Assembly: GCA_001692895.1 (NCBI GenBank)
Contig: KV748243.1
Span: 441,248 to 505,247 of the forward strand
Source: Cenococcum geophilum 1.58
Taxonomy: Eukaryota > Ascomycota > Dothideomycetes > Gloniales > Gloniaceae
Direction: 5' to 3'
DNA length: 64,000 bases
The position numbers and the translations under genes are program-made. This document shows, piece by piece, positions 26,036 through 36,289 of this stretch (positions are counted from its first letter, which is position 1; the number at the start of each line of letters is the position of its first letter). The notes beneath the pieces were generated by a model. It ran no database searches, was not told the DNA's origin, and saw only the letters and a list, made by a program, of their open reading frames with translations.

Positions 26036-26460
26036 TATTACGGACGCTTTAAGTATAATATTATAACTACTTAGAGAAGAAACAAAAGAAGCTAGTTGGT
26101 TAATTTAGGCACGGTCTAGGATAGAACCGGTAGAACTATATAATGAGGAATAGTAACTAAGGTTATATAATATGCTACGTATTAAACGAGAGGAATAAGA
26201 GGAACTTACGTACCTTATATATAAGACGTATATTACGTATAAGAAGGATTTTATAGGAGTACGGTTATGTATTTAAGGACCCTTAGTCCCTACCTAAATA
26301 GTTCCTTCCTTATAATAATTCTCAGAATATAATTAGAGTTAATCTGTTAGGCAACCACTCCACCAGTTGTTATTACGTTGTTGACTTTTGTAATTGCATT
26401 TCCTATACACCTAGCCTAATAACGAGCCCACCGTAGTTCCTGCTATAAGGTTCCGTTACA
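26036..26460 (+). repeat. 3' LTR of Gypsy element B
   Basis: 425 bp, the partner of 18507-18931. It ends TTCCGTTACA at 26460, directly followed by the target duplication TCTAT and then hAT transposase sequence. Confidence 0.9.
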
Positions 26461-27743
26461 TCTATGCTTTAAAGCTAAATTAATTGCCTTACTACGCTAC
26501 GGCTCGTATTCTTTATCTAGAATATTATATAACCTAGCTTAAGGATATAGACAATAATCCTATTAATCTATACGTCGCCTATAAACTCAAAGTCTAAAGC
26601 CTTTAGAAGAAATTCCGCTAAGAGAATTAATTCCTCTCTTAATTATATAATAGCCTTTAGAAACCGGCTAATTCTTTAAGTAATTAGGCCTAGCCTCTAA
26701 ATTAGTTTAAGAAACTTTATTAAAATATAAAGCAGAAACACACGCGACCTTAAAGTTAAGATAAATTTAATAATTACTATAATAAAGCAGCGTTGTACGA
26801 CATTAAGATACCCGTATTAGAGTAGTGGTTATAGGATATACAGCAAAAACAATGGCCATAGCTTTCGCGCTAGGCAATTAAGATCCTATTAATCCTATTA
26901 ATAAGTAATAAGCCAGAGATAATCTTTTTAGGAGGTTGTCGTACGGTTACTTAGGATAAGACGTTAATAATAGCAGTAATATTAGAGCAATAGAATATAA
27001 AAGAGATTAAAAAAGGGGAGACCTACTTTAAGATAATTTTTAGGAGGACGTTATATAATATTATGGGAAAGGATGCAGCTTAGAATAGGAGAAATTTTAA
27101 AAAGTAGTCGTACGAGAAGAAAGGGCAGAAAGGAGATAATATAATATTAATTAGATTTTCCGCCACCCTAATCGTATAATTGGAATTTTTTTAATTTTTT
27201 TTAATTTTTATTTAATAAAAAGCTTTTTCTATAAAGTAATAAGGCTCTATTATAATATAAGGCTGCGTAGGGCTGGTTATTTTGAATTTTGACCCAATAT
27301 TGGCAATATTATATTGCCGATATATTGCCGATAACCGATATCTTATCGGTTCGTCTTGGTTCGTATCGGTGCCAGCTCTGTTTCAAAACAACGCGTATAT
27401 CTATATAGAATTCAATCGATTACGCCGCTACTATGCCTTTCGATCGTGCTGGAATCGATGCCGACCTTGTTCAGCCTACTTAGCTCTAAAAATTGAACTT
27501 ATATAGCAATTTTATAAGGAATTTAACAAACATTACCAGCTTTGTATTGCGAAGCACGAGTATTTGATTCAGCTGATTTAATTGGCTGGTTCTTATCGAT
27601 AACCGTTGGACGCAAATTGCCGTGCTAAGGGATAAATACATGGTGCCAAGAGGACTCTTGACGATCGAAATGTAGGAAGATTGTGATCTACATCCTGACT
27701 GACAATACGTTATGTAATTTCAATATCCAATATAGATCTTATA

Positions 27744-28225
27744 CAGTGATGTGCACGACCAGCTTCCACTGGAAAATATTTATTTCGCTTCGGTACGCGG
27801 GCTCGCCAAATCGCCACCAACTGTACAGAGTAATTGTAGCGAACGCATGTGCCTGCACGCAAGGACCTTTTTAGTAGTTGCCCTGGAGAATCGCCTTGGT
27901 TGGCCAGGAGAACTAAACTAAGGACGCACGCGCCCTCCCCTCCCCCTTAACTGCGCCCCCCCGCTGTGGCCTCCAAAACGCGAATATAAAGCTGTTCCTG
28001 CAATTGCCGATGAAATTTGGCAATATCGTACGGGTGGAAACCTCACGATATTAACGAAGATCACGGCACTACAGAAGCAAGGTTCTTGCAGCTAAGCATA
28101 CGGCTTCGCTACAATTACTACGTACAGTTGGTGGCAATCAGGCGAGATTGGATGCGCGTACCGAATGTAAAATTTTGGAGCTCTCGCTAAGGGGGGGGGG
28201 TGGAAGCTGGTCGTACACATCGCTG
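27744..28225. mobile_element. Tc1/mariner-type MITE (482 bp)
   Basis: Long terminal inverted repeats begin CAGTGATGTGCACGACCAGC on the left and CAGCGATGTGTACGACCAGC on the right (reverse complement); 24 of the first 26 bases agree and homology continues for about 150 bp inward. A TA dinucleotide flanks each end (27742-27743 and 28226-28227), the target duplication of the Tc1/mariner superfamily. No transposase is present. A run of ten G (28191-28200) lies at the inner edge of the right tip. CpA and TpG are normal, so this copy escaped RIP. Confidence 0.85.
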
Positions 28226-28227
28226 TA

Positions 28228-28928
28228 CCATCCGCTGAAGTGTATTTGTTGTGCTCAGATAATTAGCCTTTAGAGGACTCTATCAGGCAGCTCATTCCTG
28301 CTGTCTCGCGCCTTAATTAATTTCGTTCGCTTGTTATAAAACGCGAACAAGGCTCGTAATTTGGGATAGCAAATGTGTAAAGCGCTTAATTTCCTCAAAT
28401 TTCCATTCCGGTTCATGAAGAAAATAGCCCAGGGGAGTATCACCTGAAGAACGCATGGTCTTATCCACCAAATGATACGTAGGTTGATTGAATGTACTTG
28501 TAAGATTGGTAGGTCCTTCCATGCTTACAACGAAATAAAATTTTTGAATTGAAGATACACTTTAACATTAGCTTTTATGCATGAGGATCTAATGTTCTCC
28601 TTGATGATATAGTATCCAAGGTTCAGATATGGCATCAATTTTAGACATCAAAATCATAACATAGCCTGAAATATACCATTGAGAACTTCTATAGATTGCT
28701 TCAAATGTTTTGTGGTTTATATAGAACATAATGAAGCTTGCGTGAGGTTAGTTGTAAGTGGTTATCTTAAATGGACAACATCTATAGACACCCACGCACT
28801 TTCTAAGCCTGCAGGATCCTTTTAGACATATATTCAACATTGAGAACAAGTGAGAGCATTTAGGATAAGACAGCACCGCCATGAAATGTCCAGTAGAGAG
28901 AACTCTAGACAATAACGAAGAATATAAG
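28228..28928. other. Intergenic, nothing recognised
   Basis: No gene, repeat pair or RNA could be supported. A 62-codon minus-strand frame at 28334-28522 has no features I recognise. This is the 3' flank of the membrane-protein gene that ends at 28929. Confidence 0.5.
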
Positions 28929-31211
28929 TTAATCGGATCCTTTCGGCACAAACCCTCCTCCAGAGCTGAATCGTAATTTCAGCTTTCCTATACTTCGATC
29001 TATCGGCTGTGCGCCAGTCGGCTGCCGCTGGAGAATTTCTTTTATCTACAACCTGTCAGAAAGCCTTTAATGCACGATTGAATAGTTCTAGTGTCCCTTG
29101 AGGAATCTACTATTGCAATGGGCAAAGCTGCTTACCCCTGGGTTCTGCATTGTAGCTGCAAATGTAGACACCGTTGCATCATGGCTTACTCCATTGAGAT
29201 AGAACGCGTAGCTACCAAAGATGACGGAGACGATGGTGAAAAGGATAGCTAAACCATATGCAAGAAAAAGGTTGGTAGCTTCATATACGTAAATTGTTTC
29301 GCTGAAGGTTGTAGTAACATTTGCGGCAACCCATTTGCTGCGGATAGAATTCTATCAACTCCTAGACATTTCTGATGGGCGTATTTGCATGACTAGCGAG
29401 TTTTACGAGAACATACCTAAGAGTCTGGTCATTCATCATACTTAAAGAGGAATTAAGCGCAAATTCCTCAATTTCTTCAGCTAAAGAACTGTTCTGGACA
29501 TTCTCTGGGCCAACAACTTGCCCATCAGACCCGGCCAACGTGCCAATCCTTTGACTCATATCATACCATTGTAATGACTTTGTTAAATTGGTATTCATTG
29601 TTTCGCTGGCTAGCAAAAACCTTGGCGATCCAAAGGCCGTCATTATACCATGCTACAGAGCCAAAGAGATAAGAGCATATCCCTTGAAAGTATGCAGAAT
29701 AGGAGTTGAGTATATCATTATCGCTCGCCGGTTGATAGAGGTTGGCTGCATTGAGCCACCGCTTTTGAATATTGCTGATGGACGGAACGTGGTTGGTAAA
29801 ATTGACTTTGAAGGAGACAGATGCATTGTAAAGTCCGCAGCTCACGAATTGCATCCGCGTCTGGTTATTCGGATATTCGGCAATTGCAATCCAAATTTGC
29901 CCAAGGAATCTATCTGTAGATATTGTTCTTGATTGAGTAGAATTCCACCAGAAAGTGAGATTGTTACTCTCATAGTATGGAACCACTGCAAAATACCCGA
30001 TGTCACCTTCTGCTTGTAATTTACCATCTGCCCAGTTGTGTCTCCAATGAAAAGTCTCTTTGTCGAGGGGAGAGTTTCCGGGGAAGCCGACGGCTGGACT
30101 ATCGGCTCCGCTTGTTTCAGAAACTATTTTAACGATAAGGTCTTCCAGGGTTGCATTGGCTGGATTGCATTGCATCAACGGTACATACACTTGCAAAGCA
30201 TAGGATGTATTCGGCTGGGAAGATGGTGGTTGGAACGAAAGTCTTTCACCTCCAGAGACTACTGCTCCAATGATTCTCCCAAGGCGTGCTGAGGCTCCCT
30301 CCGCCGGGGTGTCAGATCTCGTCCTGTAAGTGAAGACCCGCTCCAGGCTGGAGTTTGATATATCCATCTTCAGTACCTGCATATTAGCAAATTCAAGTTT
30401 CTCCGCGTGGCCTACAGAAAGCGTCGCAGGTGTAAAGAGGGTAGATAAAGGTATGCACCTGTCAAAGGGGGTGAGTTGCTCTTCACAGATGTGTATGGAT
30501 CCTTTCCTGGCTTGTGCATGCTCACCATAAGACTAGAGCAAGAACGGCCCCAATCTGGATCTCCCGCCACAATTCCCAATTCAGAAATGACAGGATGTTG
30601 CCTCCTATGCCAAAGGCATCATTAATAGTCTTGAGAGAAACGAACCGGTACCTTAAAGTCCGCCATAGATGCTGGATATAGGCAATCCCAACGGCAGTCT
30701 TCAAGCACAATGCAACAACTATAGCGAAGGCGTTGCCAAAACTTGGTCAGTTAGAGGGTAGCTGGAGTCAAATATAAACGAAAAATAACGGCTTGGCTTA
30801 CCGAAGAGCCCATTGCTATCTCCCTACGTTCCCAACTACCCGGCCATTGAGCCAGGTGTAATAGCAGTGGTGTCCAATAGCGAGACATACTCCGGCTACT
30901 AGGGACGCTATCATCACCGTGGGAGAGAGCCAGTGAATGTAGCGTTGGGTCAGAGGTCCATTATGATGCCTTGGGTTGTTCGATGGTTCATGCTGGTAGA
31001 GCGGCGGCTCTCTATTATACACACCGGCGGCCTGATTTCCCTCCGTTACTATATTCGTGCGTTCTAAGAGCGGTACGAGAGTGTGTTGGGATGAGGTTTT
31101 AGAGTGTGGCTTAACGGGAGTAGTTGGGCTATTGAATGATACTGGGGACACACGCCCGTGTCCTTGAATGGGTGTAGTTCCCTCTCCAGATAGAATCGCG
31201 GAATAATACAT
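28929..31211 (-). pseudogene. Fungal multi-TM protein gene with one in-frame TAG (family often labelled formylmethionine deformylase-like)
   Basis: Six exons on the minus strand: 31211-30802, 30741-30526, 30458-29567, 29493-29417, 29337-29136 and 29027-28929, with introns of 60-108 bp, all GT..AG. They sum to 1896 nt, exactly 632 codons. Hydrophobic segments are LSPTVMIASLVAGVCLAIGH in exon 1, AFAIVVALCLKTAVGIAY and IGAVLALVLW in exon 2, and NLFLAYGLAILFTIVSVIFG near the C-terminus. A long outer domain with many N-x-S/T sites lies between them. The C-terminus reads GAQPID..IGKLKLRF...GFVPKGSD, as in this fungal-only family of unknown function; the deformylase name is a database label, not an activity. 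One codon, 30816-30818 (residue 132), is TAG just before QWALR, where the family has Q (CAG to TAG, RIP-like). A weaker donor at 30839 would skip the stop in frame but would remove the conserved QWALR motif. Confidence 0.7.
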
Positions 31212-32090
31212 TGGAATGAGCCATTTGTGAAGAAATTTACGGTAGTTGAGAGTTTTGAACGATAGAGTGATTATTAGACTACTTTGTTGAATGGCAGTAA
31301 CAGAGGAAGGACAGAATTATTTGGGAGGACGGCCTGAGGGCCAGCGCATGGACGTCTGCAGAAACGCGCATAGAAGAGCATGACGTTTGCTTAAGCCGAA
31401 CTGGTTTTCGGCCCCATTGCTTAGAAGTCAAGCCACTGACTCTGAGGCAGAAGAAGCAATTACTGAGAGTTCTTATGATGTCTCCTTACGGCAATACAGG
31501 AGTCGCTGTTTCAACGATAGTTATACTTTGAATAGGGTCGGATGACGTTGGTTGATCGCGTCCTGCCTGTCTCGAGATTCCCCAGAGCACGCGTGGTTCC
31601 GAGAGAACCGTCGTGGTGGCCGAACAGCAGGCTGCGCAATACATGGCGAAAGGGGGGATAGGTCACAAAACGGAAGTGAGGGATAATTATAGAACTCCGT
31701 CAAGAGCGAGAAAACCCCGCATACCCGGCGGCGTATTGAGGCGTTAACAAGTGTGCCACATTTCTAACATACTTCAGCCATTAAGCCTTTTGGTTCGCCT
31801 ACTTGAAATACAAGATGTTTTCACGTCTCAATGAATGCTCGGTGAGTGTCGTTGATAAGCGACGTAAACTCATACATTTCTCGGGTATCGATGCATCAAG
31901 GAGACTACGTGCAATCAGGATGTACTTGCACGCAATATGTGAATATACTATAAAAGCATAGAAATCTTCTATATTATACGGCATATAATGTATACACCAA
32001 CCACAACAGATTCTCTCTTCCTCAAATCTAACTCTCTCCGGAAACGGATGGCCTATGCGGCGCCTTACGAAGCCAATAACACTTCAAATG
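31212..32090. other. Upstream region of the membrane-protein gene, nothing recognised
   Basis: GC content is mixed and only short frames are open. I see no motif, repeat pair or RNA fold that I can support. The part next to 31211 is presumably promoter of the minus-strand gene. Confidence 0.5.
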
Positions 32091-32097
32091 TCGTCAA

Positions 32098-32850
32098 TTA
32101 AAATGTAGACACGCGCCAAACCCACGTCCAACCGTACCTCTGTTTGGCTTGACGCGGAAAAAGGCAATCCTCGACCAGCACTCGTCCGCCTTCCACAAGC
32201 CCACCAGTTATACCCAAAGCTGCGGTAAGATCTGCCCTACATTCCTTCAAGGCGGGCTCGACAACCTGCGGTTGCTGCAAGTGCGTATTATCTTTCGCCG
32301 TTCGAGTCAGGCAAAAGTATTGTCCAAATTCCTTTTCAGTAGATATCTCATCACTAGGCCTCTCATTTGTGGCGCCAAAGCCTGCTCAAGCCCTTTTGCT
32401 TCCTCCGCATTGGCCCTGGAGTTGGGATGCGTCGGATATCGACCGACTCTCTCTCAGCCTTTATAGGCAGGTATATGAAGTCGTAATCGCGCTCGTGGAC
32501 GGTGACTTCGCGATTAAGCGGGAGAGTCATGCTTTCGAGATTGCGTAAGGACATGCTTGTTGAGGAAAATGTGGTGGGTGCAGTGTATTAATTGCGAGGA
32601 AGTATCGTATAATTTGTTTGAGAATGATCGGTGGCTTCTAGACGCTCAGGATGGTTGTAACCGATTTCGAGTTTGAGGTTCTGTACGGAGAAAGACGACC
32701 AAGTAGGCATGAAGCCATCCTTATAGTCGAAGGCTCGGAGGATATACCCTCAAAAAGCCGAGTCGCGATTGGTAAAGATGTTCTTAAGGCCGAGTACTGG
32801 AGGCGGGCGAAGTATGCGGTCATAACTTCCTCCCGAACATGAATCGGCGA
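32098..32850 (-). pseudogene. Degraded gene remnant, not recognised
   Basis: Minus-strand sequence has a coding look that jumps between frames. From the ATG at 32554 it reads MSLRNLESMTLPLNREVTVH.., then GRYPTHPNSRANAEEAKGL.. in another frame, then ..QVVEPALKECRADLTAALGI..VEGGRVLVEDC in a third, ending at a stop at 32098. Upstream (32590-32850) a further frame reads ..AFDYKDGFMPTWSSFSVQNL.. with a stop. I do not recognise the family. Frame changes without splice sites suggest a decaying gene, but a small intron-rich gene cannot be excluded. Confidence 0.3.
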
Positions 32851-32948
32851 CTAGTGGATTTTAGGCGACGCTGACTGGAGTTAAGCCGTCGGTGTTTATC
32901 CCTGCCGTCACACGTGTTGCGCAGCTGAGTATGTTGCTAGCGATTAAT

Positions 32949-33643
32949 TTATCTCAGGTGCCTCAGCCGCTTCGTAGATGATTGGCAGGCCCGCCCCTTT
33001 GCATAACTTCTTACTAACCCTCAACTCCACGTGACCCAGCAATCCTCTGCGAAGCGTCTGAGAGCTTATGGGCGCGTGTTTGGTGCAACTCGTATACCAT
33101 TTCCAACGTATGTCAAATTCAAATAGCTATATTAGGGTTAATTCAGCAGCTATTGCTACAGTTCGCGATGCATTTACATTATAATCTCTCCTACTAATAT
33201 ATTCTAATTAATTAAACTAGCTAACTAACGTATTAGGGGGCGAAGTACAGCCTTAAAGTTTAAAGACGTGTTTTTAAACCCGTATCCACCTAACCAGCTA
33301 TATTGGAACCTTAATCGCATTTTACCACCACAACTTATTTTTCCCTAAGATTGGGTAAGCTACTTTTTANNNNNNNTAANAAGTAGCTTACCNAATCTTA
33401 GGGAAAAATAAGNTNTAGTGGGGAAGTTCTATCTNAAAAGNANAAGAAAACTATNAGGTGTAAGGGTGNAAAACGCNACCATTNTCCCTCAGACCCTCGG
33501 AGAGGAATTGCCTCACACGTGCTCTGATTGGCTAGATCGCTTGCGCACGGTACCTTCCTTGGCAGAATTTTATGACAGAATTGTATAATATTCATAAAGT
33601 GAGAGGCGAATTCCTCAACGAGGGTCTGGGGCACCTGAGATAA
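32949..33643. mobile_element. Non-autonomous hAT-type element (695 bp) with 8-bp target duplication
   Basis: Terminal inverted repeats are TTATCTCAGGTGCC at 32949-32962 and its exact reverse complement at 33630-33643. Both ends are flanked by CGATTAAT (32941-32948 and 33644-33651), an 8-bp direct repeat as expected for hAT insertion. No transposase is visible. Inside lie a long palindrome with an N gap (about 33331-33421) and a second fold-back in which CAGACCCTCG.GAGGAATT at 33489 pairs with its reverse complement ending near 33627. Confidence 0.8.
33331..33421. repeat. Long palindrome with N-filled loop
   Basis: CTTATTTTTCCCTAAGATTG and the adjoining GGTAAGCTACTT are followed, after a loop of N bases, by their reverse complement. 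The arms are about 40 bp each. Ambiguous bases cluster in and after the loop, which suggests the hairpin disturbed sequencing or that two copies were merged in assembly. Confidence 0.75.
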
Positions 33644-33651
33644 CGATTAAT

Positions 33652-34247
33652 GGTATTATTACATTAAGGCTCTTAGGCTAGATAAATAAGCAGCCGAAAT
33701 GGTACACATATAGAGCCACCTCGCCCAGAAGGGTTCACACGAAAGACGCAACCGTTGACATACAAAAAATGATATCCCTTCCCCTGGCGAAGTCCTACGA
33801 TAATTAGACCGTGCGCGGAACACCAAAATACTAGAGTTATAAGTACGCGTATTACCTCTATAGATTCAATAATATATTGTCACACAGGAACGCAGGTGTA
33901 TGGCGGTGTGTGAGGAGGCTCCATAAGGTGGACGAAGAATGAATCTATCCCTCACAATTCGTCCTATGGTTATCGATAAGATCCAACACGATAGAACCAA
34001 TCGGATTAAGTTTGGATGTTCGTTTGTTATTTTGCCAGTGCACGGATCACTTTCTGGTAGGACGCTACCGTTGCATGGATATACAAGCGATGCTATCACG
34101 TGATCGCGGGAAATCCCCCCAATACCAACATATATTTAATCAACCATGCCTTTTAATTGTACTTCCAATGGTGTAGGTTTTATTTTATTAACTTAGAAAG
34201 TAGAAAAACCCTCTCTATAGCCATAGCTATTATCTTACTTTAGGCTC
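33652..34247. other. Intergenic, with a 17-bp repeat shared with the following MITE
   Basis: No gene is recognised. GTTATCGATAAGATCCA at 33969-33985 is repeated exactly at 34280-34296 inside the next MITE, so part of this stretch may be a decayed copy of the same hAT family. Confidence 0.4.
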
Positions 34248-34609
34248 TTATCCCTTAGCACGTCAATTCGGGTCCAACTGTTATCGATAAGATCCAGTCA
34301 ATCGATCGAGCTGCACTCAACGCCCGTACTCAGGAATATGAAGCTTTTGATGGAGGCTAAACACCATAGTATTTTGATATATAAGCTTATTCTTTAGAGC
34401 TGAGTCGCTTAATATGAGGTGTCTAGCACTTATCTTTTATATAGAAATTCTAGCACGATTAGAAGGCATTGCGGTGGGTGTTATTGAATCCCGTGCTCGC
34501 CAAAGGGTAATCACACGAATCCAAACAACGCGTATAGTCGACCTCGTTGATCTAATTGGCTAATTCTTATTGATAACGAATGGACGAATTTTAGCGGGTT
34601 AAGGAATAC
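34248..34609. mobile_element. MITE sharing termini with the large hAT, upstream of SLP2
   Basis: The left end starts TTATCCCTTAGCACG, identical over 15 bp to the tip of the hAT at 6370. The right end, in reverse complement, reads GTATTCCTTAACCCG.. and aligns with the left end over about 55 bp, including the block TTATCGATAAGA / TTATCAATAAGA. No coding potential exists. No convincing 8-bp duplication flanks it, so the copy is probably old. It ends 115 bp before the start codon of the stomatin gene and so lies in its promoter region. Confidence 0.65.
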
Positions 34610-34724
34610 TCACGAATAGCCTTAAGCGAAGCACGTGACGCGCATGTGACGCGCAGGGGCTTGCAGGCGAAGCTCGGCGACGACTTTCCTTGCAGCATCA
34701 CTCCGACCACATCACGGCTTCAAC

Positions 34725-36097
34725 ATGGCGCCAGCCGCTCAGCTGGTCGAGTCGGCCATGTCAAGCTTATTTCGAACCTCCAGCAACCGAATAGGGACAC
34801 TATCAAGGCCCGCCATTGCCGCGCTATCAACTCCACCAACTTCTCGCCATCCATCTCTCCTCCCCATCCGGCACTTCTCTCAGTCTCCCCAGTCATTCGC
34901 GCAGACCACGGGCAATAGCCTCTTCTCTCTCGCTTCGGCCACAGGAGTTGGTAGCTCGCCCACATCCTACTTTCAGAGACAGTCTCTTCCTGCGAATACC
35001 ATCATCCGCTTCGTACCACAGCAGACGGCATGGATAGTTGAGCGCATGGGGAAGTTCCACAAGATATTGCAGCCCGGATTCGCCATCTTGATACCGTTTC
35101 TGGATCGGATAGCATACGTCAAGAGTTTGAAAGAAGCAGCAATTGAGATCCCCAGCCAGAGCGCAATCACGGCGGACAACGTCACATTGGAATTAGATGG
35201 CGTATTATACACGCGAGTATTCGACGCATACAAAGCTAGGTACGGCGTTGTTTTCTGATTACGTCCTGAAGGTACCCTAACTAATTTACCATTCTATGAA
35301 GCTATGGGGTCGAAGACGCCGAATACGCCATCTCGCAGCTCGCCCAAACAACCATGCGCTCAGAAATTGGCCAACTCTCGCTCGACCACGTGCTCAAAGA
35401 GCGCGCTAACCTCAACGCAAACATCACCGCTGCCATCAACGAGGCTGCCCAGGACTGGGGCGTCACCTGCCTGCGTTACGAAATCCGAGATATCCATGCC
35501 CCGGGGCCGGTTGTCGAAGCTATGCACAGACAGGTTACTGCGGAGCGAAGCAAGCGCGCCGAGATTCTGGAATCCGAGGGTCAGAGACAGAGCGCGATCA
35601 ACATTGCTGAGGGAAGGAAGCAGAGTGTGATCCTGGCGTCCGAGGCGCTGAAGGCGGAACAAATCAACATGGCCAGTGGTGAGGCGGAAGCAATCTTGCT
35701 GAAGGCGCAAGCAACGGCTACGGGTATTGATGCGGTGGCAAAATCCATTGCGCAAGGCAAAGGCGCGGCACAGAACGCCGTTAGTTTGAGCGTTGCGGAG
35801 AAGTACGTGGACGCATTTGGCAAGCTTGCCAAGGAAGGAACATCAGTTATTGTTCCTGGTAATGTGGGTGATATTGGAAGTATGATTGCCAGTGCAATGG
35901 CGGTCTACAGAAAAGTCAATGAAGGACAAGCTAAAGCGATGGCTACTAAAATGTTAGGCGGAGGTACCAGCGCCTCGACCCCCGGAATCCAGAAGATTGA
36001 AGAGCTCGAGAGGGAGGTGGAGCAGGTGCGGACTACGACAGATGACGTAACGAGCTCTGTACTGGATAGTTTCGACAAGACAACGAACAGGCATTAG
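34725..36097 (+). CDS. SLP2: Stomatin-like protein 2, mitochondrial (SPFH/prohibitin-domain family)
   Basis: Two exons, 34725-35239 and 35302-36097, give 436 aa; the 62-bp intron (gtacgg..gaag) carries a CTAAC branch motif. The first 60-70 residues are Arg/Ser/Ala-rich with few acidic residues, as in a mitochondrial presequence. The SPFH domain follows (IIRFVPQQTAWIVERMGKFH.ILQPG..ILIPFLDRIAYVKSLKE), then the helical stretch AERSKRAEILESEGQRQSAI and a coiled-coil-prone tail. In other eukaryotes SLP-2 is an inner-membrane scaffold that binds cardiolipin and prohibitins and organises respiratory complexes. No spare ATG upstream fits better. It is convergent with BNA7, 192 bp apart, and a MITE ends 115 bp upstream. 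Confidence 0.93.
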
Positions 36098-36289
36098 GAG
36101 AGTTCGTGGCACTAAAAGGAATTTGTAGAACATTACTTTGTATCAATAGATGAAAACACCACCGCTCATATTCGGGTAGGTATTCTTGATTTTTGAATCA
36201 AGCATACAACTTGAAACCCTCACATTTGTTCATCGCTTTTTTTTATACACTTCACTCTGAAGACTATACCCCATTTACCCCTCAACACC

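Larger units (their letters stand above)
18507..26460 (+). mobile_element. Ty3/Gypsy fossil B, LTR to LTR, plus strand
   Basis: Bounded by two 425-bp LTRs and the exact 5-bp target duplication TCTAT (18502-18506 and 26461-26465). The gag region begins at the ATG at 18975. Reverse transcriptase-like sequence lies around 22560-23250, RNase H around 23400-23850 and integrase around 24050-24750. The family is the same as element A, inserted in the opposite orientation and only 281 bp away. The layout is whole but the coding region is broken many times by RIP-type mutation. It is a fossil; its age cannot be taken from LTR divergence because of RIP. Confidence 0.9.
1..27240. other. RIP-mutated AT-rich repeat compartment
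   Basis: The stretch is AT-rich with abundant TpA and CTATA/TAGTA words and strikingly few CpA or TpG dinucleotides, the classic trace of repeat-induced point mutation in Pezizomycotina. No reading frame of normal gene length survives; only fragments under 100 codons are open. Every recognisable item inside is a mobile element. Scattered N bases occur near 9054, 9319-9358, 13067, 13201-13275 and 24809, all inside repeats. Known biology: such blocks are usually heterochromatic. The edge is fairly sharp, because from about 27,300 CpA and TpG return. Confidence 0.9.
6370..27635 (+). mobile_element. hAT DNA transposon (about 2.96 kb), split by two Gypsy insertions
   Basis: The ends form an inverted repeat: the first 18 bases at 6370 (TTATCCCTTAGCACGGCA) are repeated exactly in reverse complement at 27618-27635. 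Weaker homology continues inward over 140 bp on the left (to 6512) and 340 bp on the right (to 27296). The transposase reads on the plus strand in three blocks: about 6690-7885, 18226-18506 and 26461-27170. The hAT motif RWNSW[FY]xML is visible at 7789-7815, with both tryptophan codons now TAG (TGG to TAG, RIP). The C-terminal hATC dimerisation domain lies near 26800-27020 (W..D..Q....LS..A..ILxI, then RRTV..DK). Both insertions left 5-bp duplications, so the hAT pieces sum to 1516+281+1175 bp, a normal hAT length. No clean 8-bp target duplication is seen at the outer ends. The transposase is dead. Confidence 0.8.

Noticed and set aside
6362-27643. 8-bp target duplication of the large hAT (AAATGAGG / ATACATGG)
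   Set aside because: Only four of eight positions agree, no better than chance.
28334-28522. 62-codon minus ORF before the membrane-protein gene
   Set aside because: Short, no family features and no intron partner; chance openness is sufficient.
33486-33637. Separate inner MITE with CAGACCCTCG ends
   Set aside because: Arms match, but no target duplication flanks them and the right arm is continuous with the end of the 695-bp hAT-type element; better seen as its internal fold-back.
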